Source of the DNA: Rhodanobacter sp.
GTDB taxonomy: Bacteria; Pseudomonadota; Gammaproteobacteria; Xanthomonadales; Rhodanobacteraceae
Direction of reading: 5' to 3'
Length of the DNA: 20,097 bases
Assembly: GCA_026193555.1 (NCBI GenBank)
Contig: JAPHUU010000173.1
Span: 1 to 20,097, forward strand
The translations under genes were made by a program, and so were the position numbers. The notes beneath the pieces were generated by a model. It worked only from the letters and a program-made list of their open reading frames with translations, made no database searches and was not told the origin of the DNA. Shown piece by piece: positions 1 to 8,144 of the stretch; the first letter of the stretch is position 1; each line of letters begins with the position of its first letter.

Positions 1-579
1 ACCATCACCGGCTCGATCGGCATCTTCGGCATGTATTACTCGGTGCCCAACACGCTGGCCAAGCTCGGCGTGCAGAGCGACGGCGTCGCCACCGGGCCGA
101 TGGCCGGCGCGTTCGACATCACTCGTCCGCTGGACCCGAAAGTCGGCGCGGTGATCCAGGCGATCATCAACAAGGGCTATCGGGATTTCGTCGGCAACGT
201 GGCCAAGGCGCGCGGCAGGAGTTATGAAGCGATCGACGCGATCGCCCAGGGCCGCGTATGGACTGGCCGGCAGGCCCTCGACCGCGGGCTGGTCGATCAG
301 CTCGGGGGCCTCGACGCGGCGGTTGCCGATGCGGCCCGTCTGGCCAAACTGGGCAAGGGCTATCCGGTGCGCTACGTGGAGCCTGAGCGCAGCGGCTTCC
401 AGCAATTCCTGATCAACCTCGACCAGAATGCCAGCGTGCGCATCCTGCAGACGTGGGGCGTCCGTTTGCCGAGCTGGGTGGCGCAGATGCCCGCCATGGC
501 ACCGGAACTGCAACTGCTGCGCAATGCCCGCGCCGGCGCGCCCAATATCTACGCCGACTGCCTTTGCAGCCTGCACTGA
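1..579 (+). CDS. sppA: Signal peptide peptidase SppA, C-terminal part (5' end outside window)
   Basis: The reading frame is open from the first base, so this is the end of a longer gene. The fragment begins with TITGSIGIFG, a stretch very characteristic of SppA (peptidase family S49) just after the catalytic serine region, followed by a segment containing the typical RGRVWTGRQALDRGLVDQLGG block that recurs in S49 proteases. The family cleaves remnant signal peptides in the inner membrane using a Ser/Lys dyad; both catalytic residues would lie upstream of the window, so activity cannot be judged here. About 192 residues are visible, ending in CLCSLH before a TGA. The next gene (630-845) faces it on the opposite strand, so this is the last gene of its transcript. 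The family call is firm; the distinction between 67K-type SppA and a shorter SohB/SppA-like form rests on missing sequence. Confidence 0.9.
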   Translation, partial: TITGSIGIFGMYYSVPNTLAKLGVQSDGVATGPMAGAFDITRPLDPKVGAVIQAIINKGYRDFVGNVAKARGRSYEAIDAIAQGRVWTGRQALDRGLVDQLGGLDAAVADAARLAKLGKGYPVRYVEPERSGFQQFLINLDQNASVRILQTWGVRLPSWVAQMPAMAPELQLLRNARAGAPNIYADCLCSLH

Positions 580-629
580 CGCCAGGGGGCGGGGTCGTCA
601 TGAACCCTCGTCGACAGGCGGGGCAGCGT

Positions 630-845
630 CTACTGCTGCTGCGCCTCGATCTGCCTGTTCTGGTCGGCCGCCTGCTTGTCGACGACTTTCTGCACCTCCC
701 TGGCGCGTTGCTCGGTAGCCTTCAGGGTGTCGAACGGGGTGGCGACATCCGCCGCCTTGGCCTCAGGCTCCGCTGGCTTGCCGGAGCAGGCGCCCAGGGC
801 CAGCGTACATGTCAGCGCATATAGAAGGATAGGCAACGGTTTCAT
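630..845 (-). CDS. Small putative lipoprotein, 71 aa
   Basis: The protein begins MKPLPILLYALTCTLALGAC: a short positive N-terminus, a hydrophobic stretch and a lipobox LGAC at residues 17-20, so signal peptidase II cleavage before Cys20 would leave a mature lipoprotein of about 51 residues. The mature part is Ala/Glu/Gln/Lys-rich, starts with a Pro/Glu/Ala linker, and its second half looks like a charged helix ending in QIEAQQQ. I do not recognise a named family. A start further upstream is possible in frame, but the ATG at 845 places the signal peptide correctly and has GAGAA a few bases before it. Residue 22 onward is Lys-Pro rather than Asp at +2, so outer-membrane retention is the default guess. 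It is convergent with sppA and divergent from the SDR at 970. Function unknown. Confidence 0.75.
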   Translation of the reverse strand: MKPLPILLYALTCTLALGACSGKPAEPEAKAADVATPFDTLKATEQRAREVQKVVDKQAADQNRQIEAQQQ

Positions 846-969
846 GGGCGTTCTCGCGCGTGTCGAAGTGCCGAGTGTCCCGCTGCACGGGGCAGCAGGC
901 AAGGCTCGTCCCGGCAGGCGGGGCAGTTTGCCCTATGCGGGCCAGCGCAACACGTTTTAAGCTGCGCCC

Positions 970-1752
970 ATGAACAGCCGCACTGACGCTTGGCAACTGC
1001 AAGGCCACACCGCCCTGATCACCGGCGCCAGCAAGGGCATCGGCTATGCCGTCGCCCGTGAACTGGCGGGTCTGGGATCGGATTTGCTGCTGGTGGCGCG
1101 CGACGGGGATCATCTGGAGCAGGTTCGGGTCGAACTGTGCGATGACTTCCCCGGTATCGAGATCCTTGCCTTCGGTGCTGACCTGACCGAAGCTGAAGAA
1201 CGCCTCGCGGTATTCGACTGGATCGCCGACCTGGGCGCACCGTTGTCGCTGCTGATCAACAATGCGGGCGGCAACCAGCCGAAAGCCACGCTGGACTACA
1301 GCGAGAACGAAGTCCGCGCGATTTTCGGGCAAAACCTGTTTTCCGCTTTCGAGATGTGCCGTCTGGCGCACCCGCAACTGGTGCAGCATGCCCATGCGGC
1401 GATCGTCAATGTGGGGTCGGTCTCGGGTCTCACCCACGTGCGTACCGGATCACCGTATGGCATGAGCAAGGCGGCGCTGCACCAGCTCACCCGCAATCTG
1501 GCGGTGGAGTGGGCGGTGGACGGCATCCGCGTCAATGCAGTGGCGCCGTGGTACATCCGGACACGGCGCTCGGAACCGGCGCTGGCGGACGACGAATACA
1601 TGGATGAGGTGCTCGACCACACTCCACTGCGGCGCATCGGCGAGCCCGAGGAAGTGGCGGCGGCGATCGCGTTTCTGTGCCTGCCTGCCGCCAGCTACAT
1701 CACGGGCCAGGTACTGGCGGTGGACGGCGGATTCATCAACGACGGTTTCTGA
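970..1752 (+). CDS. SDR-family oxidoreductase (tropinone reductase-like), 260 aa
   Basis: This is a classical short-chain dehydrogenase/reductase of the usual 250-260 residue length. The Rossmann cofactor motif TGASKGIG is at residues 18-25, NNAGG at about 97-101, and the catalytic Ser150, Tyr163 and Lys167 are in place (SPYGMSK). The C-terminus has the PWYIRT and ITGQVLAVDGG blocks typical of classical SDRs. The basic residue in ASKGIG and VARD after beta-2 favour NADP(H). Overall it reads like the tropinone-reductase-like group, whose bacterial members have diverse and mostly unproven substrates, so no substrate is assigned. There is no clear Shine-Dalgarno sequence before the ATG (preceded by gctgcgccc). 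It is divergent from the lipoprotein gene and convergent with the DegV gene, and appears monocistronic. Confidence 0.92.
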   Translation: MNSRTDAWQLQGHTALITGASKGIGYAVARELAGLGSDLLLVARDGDHLEQVRVELCDDFPGIEILAFGADLTEAEERLAVFDWIADLGAPLSLLINNAGGNQPKATLDYSENEVRAIFGQNLFSAFEMCRLAHPQLVQHAHAAIVNVGSVSGLTHVRTGSPYGMSKAALHQLTRNLAVEWAVDGIRVNAVAPWYIRTRRSEPALADDEYMDEVLDHTPLRRIGEPEEVAAAIAFLCLPAASYITGQVLAVDGGFINDGF

Positions 1753-1764
1753 GTACGCCGGTCC

Positions 1765-1797
1765 GCCACGCCTGCATCACGCCGGTGCGGGCGTGGC
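1765..1797. terminator. Hairpin between convergent SDR and DegV genes
   Basis: An 11-bp stem (1765-1775 gccacgcctgc with 1787-1797 gcgggcgtggc, one G-U pair) encloses an 11-base loop, in the 61-bp gap between two convergent genes. No T-run follows on either strand, so it is either a weak terminator or a Rho-assisted 3' end protector. The fold is visible by eye; its role is inferred from position. Confidence 0.4.
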
Positions 1798-1813
1798 AAC
1801 GGCGGCAGGCGCG

Positions 1814-2758
1814 CTAGAAATCGACCGCGTGTTCCTCGGCGGCAAAGCCCAGCACCACCGTGCCTTCGCCGACATTGACCATGCCGGTGATGCTCATCGG
1901 TGCCTCCAGCAGCGTAACTCCGGATTCCTCGCAGGCGGTGCGCAACTCGGCATAGCCAGGCAGGCCGGGCAGTACCGCCAGATCGCCGCCGTAACTGAGG
2001 CACACCACGGGCACCAGCAAACCTGCCCGCACCCGCCGTGCCGCATAGGTGAACAGCGTCTCCGCGCCATGATCGAAGCCGCGCACCTTGCCCACCGGGC
2101 CGGTCTCGCCCCGGTAGCACCGCAGCAGCGGCTTGATATCCAGCGCCGAGCCCAGCATGGCGCTGAAGAGGCTCACGCTGCGATCGTTTTTCTTCATCGC
2201 GCGGGCGCGCAGGTAGTAAAGGTCGCGCGGCAGCAGGTAGCCATAACTGTTGTTGGCGATGTAGGTAAGGCGCTCGCGCATTTCCGCGGGGGTCGCATTG
2301 GCCTCGATCAGGCGGGCTGCCTCGAAGATCGCCGGGCCGGATCCAGCGAAGACGTTGCGGGTGTCCACCACGCGCATCATGAAGGGGCCGGGAACCTGTG
2401 CCTTCTCGCGCACCTGTCGATAGCTCTTGAGGATGCCGAAACTCGCACGGTTCACGTGTTCGTTGATCGGGCTGCGGGTTGCCGTGATGGTCAGGCAGAA
2501 CACGCAGTCATAGTCCAACACCAGCTTGTCGAGGAACAACTTCTGCACTTCCTCGACCGGGCTCGGTTCGGTTTCCGCCGAATGGCTGCGGCTGCCCAGC
2601 CGACGGTCGATGAAACGCTGGATTTCGGCCGGTTCGCGGGCGTCCATGAACACCTCGCCGTCCACCTTCACGGTAATCGGTATTACCGCAACTTTGTGCT
2701 GCGAGAGGAACTCTTGCGGCAGGTCGCAAGCAGCGTCAATAGCCAAACCTATCCGCAT
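1814..2758 (-). CDS. DegV family protein (fatty-acid-binding fold), 314 aa
   Basis: The N-terminus RIGLAIDAACDLP, the VIPITVKVDGEVFMD segment after it and the SAETEPSPVEEV block (matching the family's usual T-S-Q-P-S-P) are typical of DegV/EDD-fold proteins, which bind a fatty acid between two alpha/beta domains. In Firmicutes, FakB members of this family present fatty acids to the FakA kinase; no fakA-like gene is visible here, and proteobacterial members may simply bind or traffic lipids. The length is slightly above the usual 280-290. The start at 2758 is supported by a good Shine-Dalgarno sequence, GAGGGGA, at 2766-2772 on the complement, 7 bases from the ATG. The gene is divergent from the AMP nucleosidase gene (180-bp gap) and convergent with the SDR. 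Family call firm; ligand and partner unknown. Confidence 0.88.
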   Translation of the reverse strand: MRIGLAIDAACDLPQEFLSQHKVAVIPITVKVDGEVFMDAREPAEIQRFIDRRLGSRSHSAETEPSPVEEVQKLFLDKLVLDYDCVFCLTITATRSPINEHVNRASFGILKSYRQVREKAQVPGPFMMRVVDTRNVFAGSGPAIFEAARLIEANATPAEMRERLTYIANNSYGYLLPRDLYYLRARAMKKNDRSVSLFSAMLGSALDIKPLLRCYRGETGPVGKVRGFDHGAETLFTYAARRVRAGLLVPVVCLSYGGDLAVLPGLPGYAELRTACEESGVTLLEAPMSITGMVNVGEGTVVLGFAAEEHAVDF

Positions 2759-2938
2759 CGCAGCATCCCCTCATTCAGTGTCAAGTCAAACATAGCATGC
2801 GGGCCGGTGCCGACGTCATGGGTATGCGGGTTGCCCTCCGGTGGGGGTGTTGCGCCCGGGTGGCGACCCGTCATGTCGGACACATAAGATGGGTGGAATA
2901 TCGCCGCTGCTGCCCGCCATCCGAATCAGGCCCCCGAG

Positions 2939-3730
2939 ATGAAGAACAAGCACGACATCGTCGCGAACTGGCTGCCGCGCTATACCGGCACCGCGCTGGA
3001 GCAGTTCGGTGAGTACATCCTGCTGACCAACTTCGGTCACTACGTCGAGCTGTTCGCGCAATGCCATGGGGTGGAAGTCCATGGTCGGGATCGACCGATG
3101 CCGAATGCCACCGCCGACGGCATCACCCTGATCAACTTCGGCATGGGCAGCCCCAACGCGGCCACGGTGATGGATCTGCTCGGCGCGATTGAACCCAAGG
3201 CAGCGCTGTTCCTGGGCAAATGCGGCGGCGTCAAGAAGAAGAACCGGCTGGGCGATCTGGTACTGCCGATCGCGGCGATCCGTGGCGAGGGCACCAGTAA
3301 CGACTACCTGCCCCCGGAGGTGCCAGCGCTGCCAGCGTTCCAGCTGCAGCGTGCGGTGTCCACCATGATCCGCGATCTGGGCCACGACTACTGGACCGGC
3401 ACCGTCTACACCACCAATCGCCGTGTATGGGAACACGACGAGGGCTTCAAGTCCTATCTGCGCCGAACCCGCTGCATGGCCGTGGACATGGAGACCGCCA
3501 CCATCTTTGCTGCCGGGTTCGCCAACCGGATCCCTTGTGGCGCGCTGCTGCTGGTATCCGACCAACCGATGATCCCCGAAGGCGTAAAGACCGAGGCAAG
3601 CGACCGCAGCGTCAGCTCGCAGTTCGTCGAGGCGCACATCCGGATCGGCACCGAGGCGTTGAAATTGGTCCGGCGCAACGGCCGCAGCATCAAGCACCTG
3701 CGCTTCGAGGAAGACGCCGACGCGGATTGA
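2939..3730 (+). CDS. AMP nucleosidase, short form lacking the N-terminal regulatory domain, 263 aa
   Basis: The protein belongs to the nucleoside phosphorylase/hydrolase superfamily (MTA/SAH nucleosidase fold). Recognisable blocks are INFGMGSPNAA near residues 65-75, GKCGG, AVDMETATIFAAGF (the purine/ribose-contacting Met-Glu) and LLLVSDQPM with the catalytic-position Asp; the last two closely follow the corresponding parts of Escherichia coli Amn. AMP nucleosidase cleaves AMP to adenine and ribose 5-phosphate, balancing adenylate pools. E. coli Amn has roughly 480 residues with an N-terminal domain for allosteric control; at 263 residues this protein keeps only the catalytic half, like forms annotated in Bacteroidetes and some Xanthomonadales. 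The ATG at 2939 has only a weak GAG/AGG upstream. A different purine nucleosidase substrate cannot be excluded from sequence alone. Confidence 0.85.
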   Translation: MKNKHDIVANWLPRYTGTALEQFGEYILLTNFGHYVELFAQCHGVEVHGRDRPMPNATADGITLINFGMGSPNAATVMDLLGAIEPKAALFLGKCGGVKKKNRLGDLVLPIAAIRGEGTSNDYLPPEVPALPAFQLQRAVSTMIRDLGHDYWTGTVYTTNRRVWEHDEGFKSYLRRTRCMAVDMETATIFAAGFANRIPCGALLLVSDQPMIPEGVKTEASDRSVSSQFVEAHIRIGTEALKLVRRNGRSIKHLRFEEDADAD

Positions 3731-4209
3731 TGCGGTCCGGGGGACTACCGCACCGCGGCAGTACCAGTCTCCCCGCGAGCTTCACGCAGGGGTACCTCGC
3801 CCCGACCAACTGGAAAGGTCGCCGATTGACCTCCAGTGCCGACACGGCCGATCGCTGTCGTCTGGCAGACGTGTGAGTTTGTCTGGTTCTTCCCGTACAT
3901 GATGAAAAAATTGTTGACAATGCGTTAAGTCAGGGACGATAACGAGCGCCACAGGCAAGCGGAAACGCGTCGCAGTGAGGGGCAAGGCCGGGCGCGCATC
4001 GCTGCCACCTGTTGCCACTGTCGGCAGGTCTGTAAAGTTCGGGTCTTGTGCACCTAGTGTTATTTGCCTGTTAGTATCGACCCGGATCAGCAGATTCTGG
4101 GTCTGCGGTTCATCGGTCTGGGGAGAGTCAGGCCGGCGTCAGCTTTTGGGCCGATCGTATCTACGTGGCCCCTAAATGCCATTTGTCCACTTGAGGGGAG
4201 TCAATCTAC
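3731..4209 (+). other. 479-bp non-coding leader upstream of the TonB-dependent receptor
   Basis: No convincing gene lies here: short open frames have no Shine-Dalgarno sequence or family resemblance. AT content rises locally around 3900-3945 and 4055-4080, unlike the coding DNA on either side, which fits promoter DNA. The only good translation signal is GAGGGGAG at 4193-4200, 9 bases before the receptor ATG. If transcription begins near 3950 the leader would be about 260 nt, long enough for post-transcriptional control, but I recognise no known riboswitch or small RNA. Confidence 0.5.
3914..3943 (+). promoter_or_regulatory. Candidate sigma-70 promoter for the TonB-dependent receptor
   Basis: A perfect -35 TTGACA (3914-3919) is followed after 18 bases by GATAAC (3938-3943), four of six matches to TATAAT. 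It is the best promoter-like pair in the leader, and the DNA just upstream is A-rich (gatgaaaaaa). A second, weaker candidate is TTGTGC at 4046-4051 with TAGTAT at 4072-4077, but its 20-base spacing is poor. Confidence 0.4.
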
Positions 4210-7200
4210 ATGTCCACACGAAACAATAATCGCCCGTTGAACTGGCGTCAGACGGCACTTGCCGTTGCCTTGGCGATGAGCCTTGGCGGCGTCGCCGTCG
4301 CACAGTCAACCATGGGTTCGATCTTCGGCCAGGCCCCAGTGGCCGCGGGCGAGACGGTCCTGGTCACCAACACGAGCGGTGTGTCGCGCGAGGTTCCGGT
4401 CGATAGTACGGGCCGCTTCCGCGTCACCAACGTGCCGATTGGAACCTATACGGTCACGCTGAAGAAAGACGGCGCCGTGCTCGACAGCAAAGACAACATC
4501 GCGCTGTCGCCTGGTGTCGGCACCACGGTGGTGTTCCAGGGTGCCGCCCAGCAGCTGGGCGCCGTGACGGTCACGGCAAACTCCCTGCCGTCGATTGACG
4601 TCAGCAGCGTCAACTCCAGCACCATCATCAACGCGAAGGAGCTGCAGCAGCTGCCGGTCGCGCAGAGCGCAGAGGCCATCGCGCTGCTGGCGCCGAACAC
4701 AGCGGCCGGCGCCGGTGCCTACTTCGGCAACCTGGTGTCCTTCGGTGGCTCGGGTGTGGCCGAGAACGCCTACTACGTCAACGGCTTCAACACCGGCGAC
4801 CCGTTCAAGAACCTCGGCGGCTTCCAGCTGCCGTATGGCGCGATCGACCAGCAGGAAACCCTGACCGGCGGCTACAGTGCCAAGTACGGTCGTTCCGATG
4901 GCGGCGTGATCAACCAGATCGGCAAGCGCGGCACCGACCAGTGGCACTTCGGCGCGCAGTACAGCATCGCCCCCGAGGCCTGGTCCAGCACCGTGGACAA
5001 CCTGAACTATCCGAGCCCGAAGGTTCCGTCGAATTACACACTTGCTGACCCGTCGAAGCCGGGCACCTTGTACCAGTACGGCGGCAAGACCAACAGCTAC
5101 CAGGACATCACTTCGGCCTATGTTGGCGGCCCGCTGATCAAGGACAAGCTCTACGTATTCCTGGGGGTCGAGCACAAGAAGACCCATGGCACTTCGGTGA
5201 CCCCCATCACTACGGGCCATATGAGCGACTACACCAACACGAGTACCAACTACTACGGCAAGATTGACTGGAACATCAACGACAACAACATCTTCGAAGC
5301 GACCGTGCTGGACAGCAAGTCCAACAGTGGCTCAGGTGCGACCTACAACATCGACTACAACACGTTTGCGAAGGGCAGCTTCATCGCAGCGAACAACCAG
5401 GTGCACAACGACGCAAAGTTCGTCATCGGCCACTACACCAGCTACATCACCGATGACGCCACGCTGAGTGTGTTGTGGGGCAAGGGCACCTTCAGCAACC
5501 CGACCCAGCTGGGCAACCCGAGCCAGTTGCCTCTGATTCTTGGCGGTAAATACCAGAATCCGCTGTACTGGCCAGTGGGTACCAATCCGAACACGGGTAT
5601 CCCCAACAACCAGACCAACCAATACGTCGGTTCGTCTAATGCGTCCGACGCCACCCAGGGCCTGCGTGTCGACTTCACCTATCATCTGGGTGACCACGAC
5701 TTGGCTGTGGGCCTGGACAACATGTCCTACTCGGCACATAGCCAGGGTCGGGTGACCTCGGGACCGGGCTACTTCTGGTACTACCGCCCGGGCGGTACGC
5801 TTGTTCGCAAGTACAGCATTTCCGACCTGACCAGCATGACCACCAGCCAGAAGGCATTCTACCTGCAGGATGTGTGGAAGGTGTCGCAGAATGTGCAGCT
5901 GAACATCGGTGTACGTAACGAGCACTACATCAACAACAACGACCTGGGTCAGCCCTTCGTCGACATGAAGAACCAGTGGGAGCCGCGTCTGGGCGTCAGC
6001 TGGGACGTCAATGGCGACTCCTCGTTCAAGGTCTACGGCAACCTCGGCCGCTACTACCTGGCGCTGCCGAACAGCGTGGCCAAGCGTGCCGCCAACCGTT
6101 CGACCTATGTTGAGACCTGGTACACCTACAGCGGTGTCGACCCGGCGACGGGCGAGCCGACCGGTCTGGCGGTGAACAAGCCGCTGTACTCACCGGATGG
6201 CGAGTTCGGTACGCCGAAGGATCCGCAACAGGTGTCGGCGAGCAACCTGCGCCCGCAGTACGTCGATGAGTTCATCTTCGGCTTCGACAAGCAGCTGAAC
6301 GACAAGTGGGTGTACGGCGCCAAGGCCTTGTACCGCAAGCTGGGTACGGTCATCGACGACGAGTGCTCGCCCGGCCAGGTCGCAGCCAAGATGACCGCGA
6401 TGGGCCTGGATCCGAACCAGTACTACGATTCGCTCTACGGTGCCGCTTACTGCCGCCTGATCAATCCGGGCCAGAGCAACAACCTGATCGTGAAGGCGGC
6501 TGACGGCACCGTCACCAACGTCACCATGACCCAGGCCGACTGGGGCTACAAGCAGAAGCCCAAGCGTCAGTATGCGTCGCTGGATCTGTACCTGGAGCAT
6601 CCGTTCGACGGCAGCTGGTACGGTCGCGTCGACTACACCTTCACCCATGCGGCCGGCAACACCGCCGGACAGACCCGTCCCGATTTCGGCCAGGCCGACA
6701 TCTCCAAGACCGAGGATTGGGATTCCTGGCAGCTGATGGACGGTGCGGACGGCCAGCTGATGAACAGCCGCAAGCACGTGTTGCGCTTCCGTGGTGCCTA
6801 CCAGATCACGCCGGAGTGGCTGGTGTCGGGTACGGCGCTGGTGCAGTCTGGCGTGGCCGAGGAGTGCCTGGGCTACTTCGGGCCCAACGAAACGGACCCC
6901 ACCGGCTACGGCGCGAACTACCACTGGTGCAACGGTTTGATCGCGCATCCGGGTGCCACACACACCCCGTGGACCAAGACGTTGAATCTGGGCGTACGCT
7001 ACACGCCGGCCTTCGCCGACAGCAAGCTGGCGTTCAAGCTGGACGTGTTCAACGTGTTCAACGAGCAGAAGGCGACCCAGACGGATCCGGGCTTCGACGT
7101 GGGTAACCCGAACGGTTCCACCACGACTGCGGACTACATCATGTCCAACACGTACCACATGGCGATCTCTCGCGAGGCGCCACGGTATGTGCGGTTCTCG

Positions 7201-7218
7201 GTGTCGTACGATTATTGA
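4210..7218 (+). CDS. TonB-dependent receptor, Oar-like, with carboxypeptidase-regulatory-like N-terminal domain, 1002 aa
   Basis: A signal peptide with an Ala/Leu-rich core ends AVAQ, with cleavage likely after Ala31. Residues about 34-110 form a carboxypeptidase-regulatory-like beta domain (GRFRVTNVPIGTYTVTLKKDG). A plug domain follows (about 125-245), including VTVTANSLPSIDVSS, the YYVNGFNTGDPF block and GGYSAKYGRSDGGVIN. The rest is a beta-barrel rich in Tyr/Trp/Asn, with strands such as VYGNLGRYYLALPN and the near-C-terminal LAFKLDVFNVFNEQKA; it ends YVRFSVSYDY with the terminal aromatic needed for outer-membrane insertion. The architecture matches Oar-type receptors, numerous in Xanthomonadales, that import large substrates (often oligosaccharides or peptides) across the outer membrane using TonB energy. 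The substrate cannot be read from sequence. The start has an excellent Shine-Dalgarno sequence; an intrinsic terminator follows, so the gene is monocistronic. Confidence 0.95.
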   Translation: MSTRNNNRPLNWRQTALAVALAMSLGGVAVAQSTMGSIFGQAPVAAGETVLVTNTSGVSREVPVDSTGRFRVTNVPIGTYTVTLKKDGAVLDSKDNIALSPGVGTTVVFQGAAQQLGAVTVTANSLPSIDVSSVNSSTIINAKELQQLPVAQSAEAIALLAPNTAAGAGAYFGNLVSFGGSGVAENAYYVNGFNTGDPFKNLGGFQLPYGAIDQQETLTGGYSAKYGRSDGGVINQIGKRGTDQWHFGAQYSIAPEAWSSTVDNLNYPSPKVPSNYTLADPSKPGTLYQYGGKTNSYQDITSAYVGGPLIKDKLYVFLGVEHKKTHGTSVTPITTGHMSDYTNTSTNYYGKIDWNINDNNIFEATVLDSKSNSGSGATYNIDYNTFAKGSFIAANNQVHNDAKFVIGHYTSYITDDATLSVLWGKGTFSNPTQLGNPSQLPLILGGKYQNPLYWPVGTNPNTGIPNNQTNQYVGSSNASDATQGLRVDFTYHLGDHDLAVGLDNMSYSAHSQGRVTSGPGYFWYYRPGGTLVRKYSISDLTSMTTSQKAFYLQDVWKVSQNVQLNIGVRNEHYINNNDLGQPFVDMKNQWEPRLGVSWDVNGDSSFKVYGNLGRYYLALPNSVAKRAANRSTYVETWYTYSGVDPATGEPTGLAVNKPLYSPDGEFGTPKDPQQVSASNLRPQYVDEFIFGFDKQLNDKWVYGAKALYRKLGTVIDDECSPGQVAAKMTAMGLDPNQYYDSLYGAAYCRLINPGQSNNLIVKAADGTVTNVTMTQADWGYKQKPKRQYASLDLYLEHPFDGSWYGRVDYTFTHAAGNTAGQTRPDFGQADISKTEDWDSWQLMDGADGQLMNSRKHVLRFRGAYQITPEWLVSGTALVQSGVAEECLGYFGPNETDPTGYGANYHWCNGLIAHPGATHTPWTKTLNLGVRYTPAFADSKLAFKLDVFNVFNEQKATQTDPGFDVGNPNGSTTTADYIMSNTYHMAISREAPRYVRFSVSYDY

Positions 7219-7245
7219 TCGTTTGATCTGATAATCTAGTTAGGG

Positions 7246-7274
7246 AAAACCCCGCTTCGGCGGGGTTTTTCTTT
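7246..7274 (+). terminator. Intrinsic terminator of the TonB-dependent receptor gene
   Basis: The stem aaaaccccgc (7246-7255) pairs perfectly with gcggggtttt (7260-7269) around a TTCG tetraloop, and is followed by a T-rich tail (tcttt). It lies 28 bases after the receptor stop codon. This is a textbook Rho-independent terminator with an extra-stable UUCG loop. Confidence 0.95.
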
Positions 7275-7521
7275 GGTGTCTGCTGAATTCGGGGTGCGAC
7301 TTGTCGCCGGGGTCGCGGTCTGGGCGGCGCCGGTCATCGCCTGGCACGTGCTGATCCGAAGCTTGATCCTTGAGCGATCTCCAGATGGCAGTGGCAGCGA
7401 AAGTTCCACAACGTCTGGTTGCTGAGCAACGGTTTCACCGCTGTGGTGGCCGAGCCGCCTGTCATGCGGGTGCGGGTCTGCCATGACCCGGTACTTTCCT
7501 GCCCGGGGATGCTTCGGGGGA
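7275..7521. other. Non-coding or decayed stretch before the transposase remnant
   Basis: No intact gene is visible. Short frames exist on both strands, but none has a start with a ribosome site or a recognisable family. One plus-strand segment beginning near 7278 reads as a hydrophobic peptide (VWAAPVIAWHVLI) before a stop, possibly a scrap of a membrane protein. If the IS3 element once extended here, its 5' part (first Asp of the DDE triad, OrfA, left inverted repeat) is lost or unreadable. Confidence 0.4.
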
Positions 7522-7962
7522 GAAGTCATCGAAGAAGGCTGGCTGTTGCCGGCGTCGGTGATCGAGCCGTTCAATCGTCAGCTGCCGGGTTGGTCGATGC
7601 GCGAGCAGATGACTCGTGACAGCGTGATCGACGCGTTGCGCATGGCGTGGCTCAAGCGCCACCCAAACAAGCAGGCCGGACTGATCTTCAGTAGCGATCG
7701 CGGCAGTCAATACGCCAGCGAGGACTTCAGAGACCGGCGCAAGGAATATGGCGTCACCGCGCCGCTCAGCTTGTGGTCTGCCCTCGGGGTGCAATCCCTG
7801 CAGCGAGACGCTAGCCGGATCGCTGAAGGTGGCGCGGTTGCACGACCAGTGCTTGATCGTTCCCGGCTTGGCCGGGGATGAAGCCATCGCCCGACGGCTC
7901 AGGTACAAACAGTTCCGCTTGCAAGCCCGCGTGAACTGCGTCGGGGCGATGCAGGTCGAGCT
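7522..7962 (+). pseudogene. IS3-family transposase (OrfB) remnant, 5'-truncated and frameshifted
   Basis: Two adjacent frames together match the end of an IS3-family OrfB integrase core. Frame one (7522-7761) reads EEGWLLPASVIEPFNRQLPGWSM, ALRMAW and FSSDRGSQYASEDF, like the usual [22 protein letters not shown] and F-H-S-D-R-G-S-Q-Y. Frame two (about 7790-7960) reads CSETLAGSLKVARLHDQ and ends RLQARVNCVGAMQVE, like the usual SETLFGSLK and RLHSTLNYVSPMQFE. The second catalytic Asp is the codon at 7696 and the Glu the codon at 7805: 109 bases apart, against 108 for the IS3 D-35-E spacing, so a net single-base insertion broke the gene. The first Asp region is not recognisable, the CWDN motif is damaged and no terminal inverted repeats are visible. 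It is a dead insertion-sequence fragment between the receptor and sulfotransferase genes. Confidence 0.85.
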
Positions 7963-8144
7963 GCAGGGGCTGTCCGATCAGGTCAAACGAGCCCGCTCAT
8001 GCTCCGGGCCATGAGGTACCGAATTGGAGCGCAAGCCCAAGCCTCTGACAGATCAGCTCGCCCGGTGACCGCATCCACGGGTCGCATTGGCCGGGAGCGA
8101 TTGCTCGACGCCAAGCGGGCGATGAATATTCCGCTCAGCCGTCA
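7963..8144. other. Decayed stretch between transposase remnant and sulfotransferase
   Basis: No intact gene is visible. A plus-strand frame from about 8080 to 8150 encodes RERLLDAKRAMNIPLSRHQ, which resembles a short segment found in C-terminal toxin domains of some Rhs/polymorphic toxins (a pattern like E-A-K-R-x-x-G-I-P-x-S-Q-Q-P). The resemblance is short and from memory, and no toxin body follows because the frame runs into the 3' end of the sulfotransferase gene on the other strand. Confidence 0.3.

Noticed and set aside
3739..3775. GC-rich hairpin-like stretch after the AMP nucleosidase stop
   Set aside because: The arms ggggact and agtctcccc pair only with a bulge and no T-run follows, so a terminator call would be weak.
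4306..7158. Long minus-strand frames opposite the TonB-dependent receptor
   Set aside because: They are antisense shadows; the plus strand has a signal peptide, plug, barrel and terminal aromatic residue.
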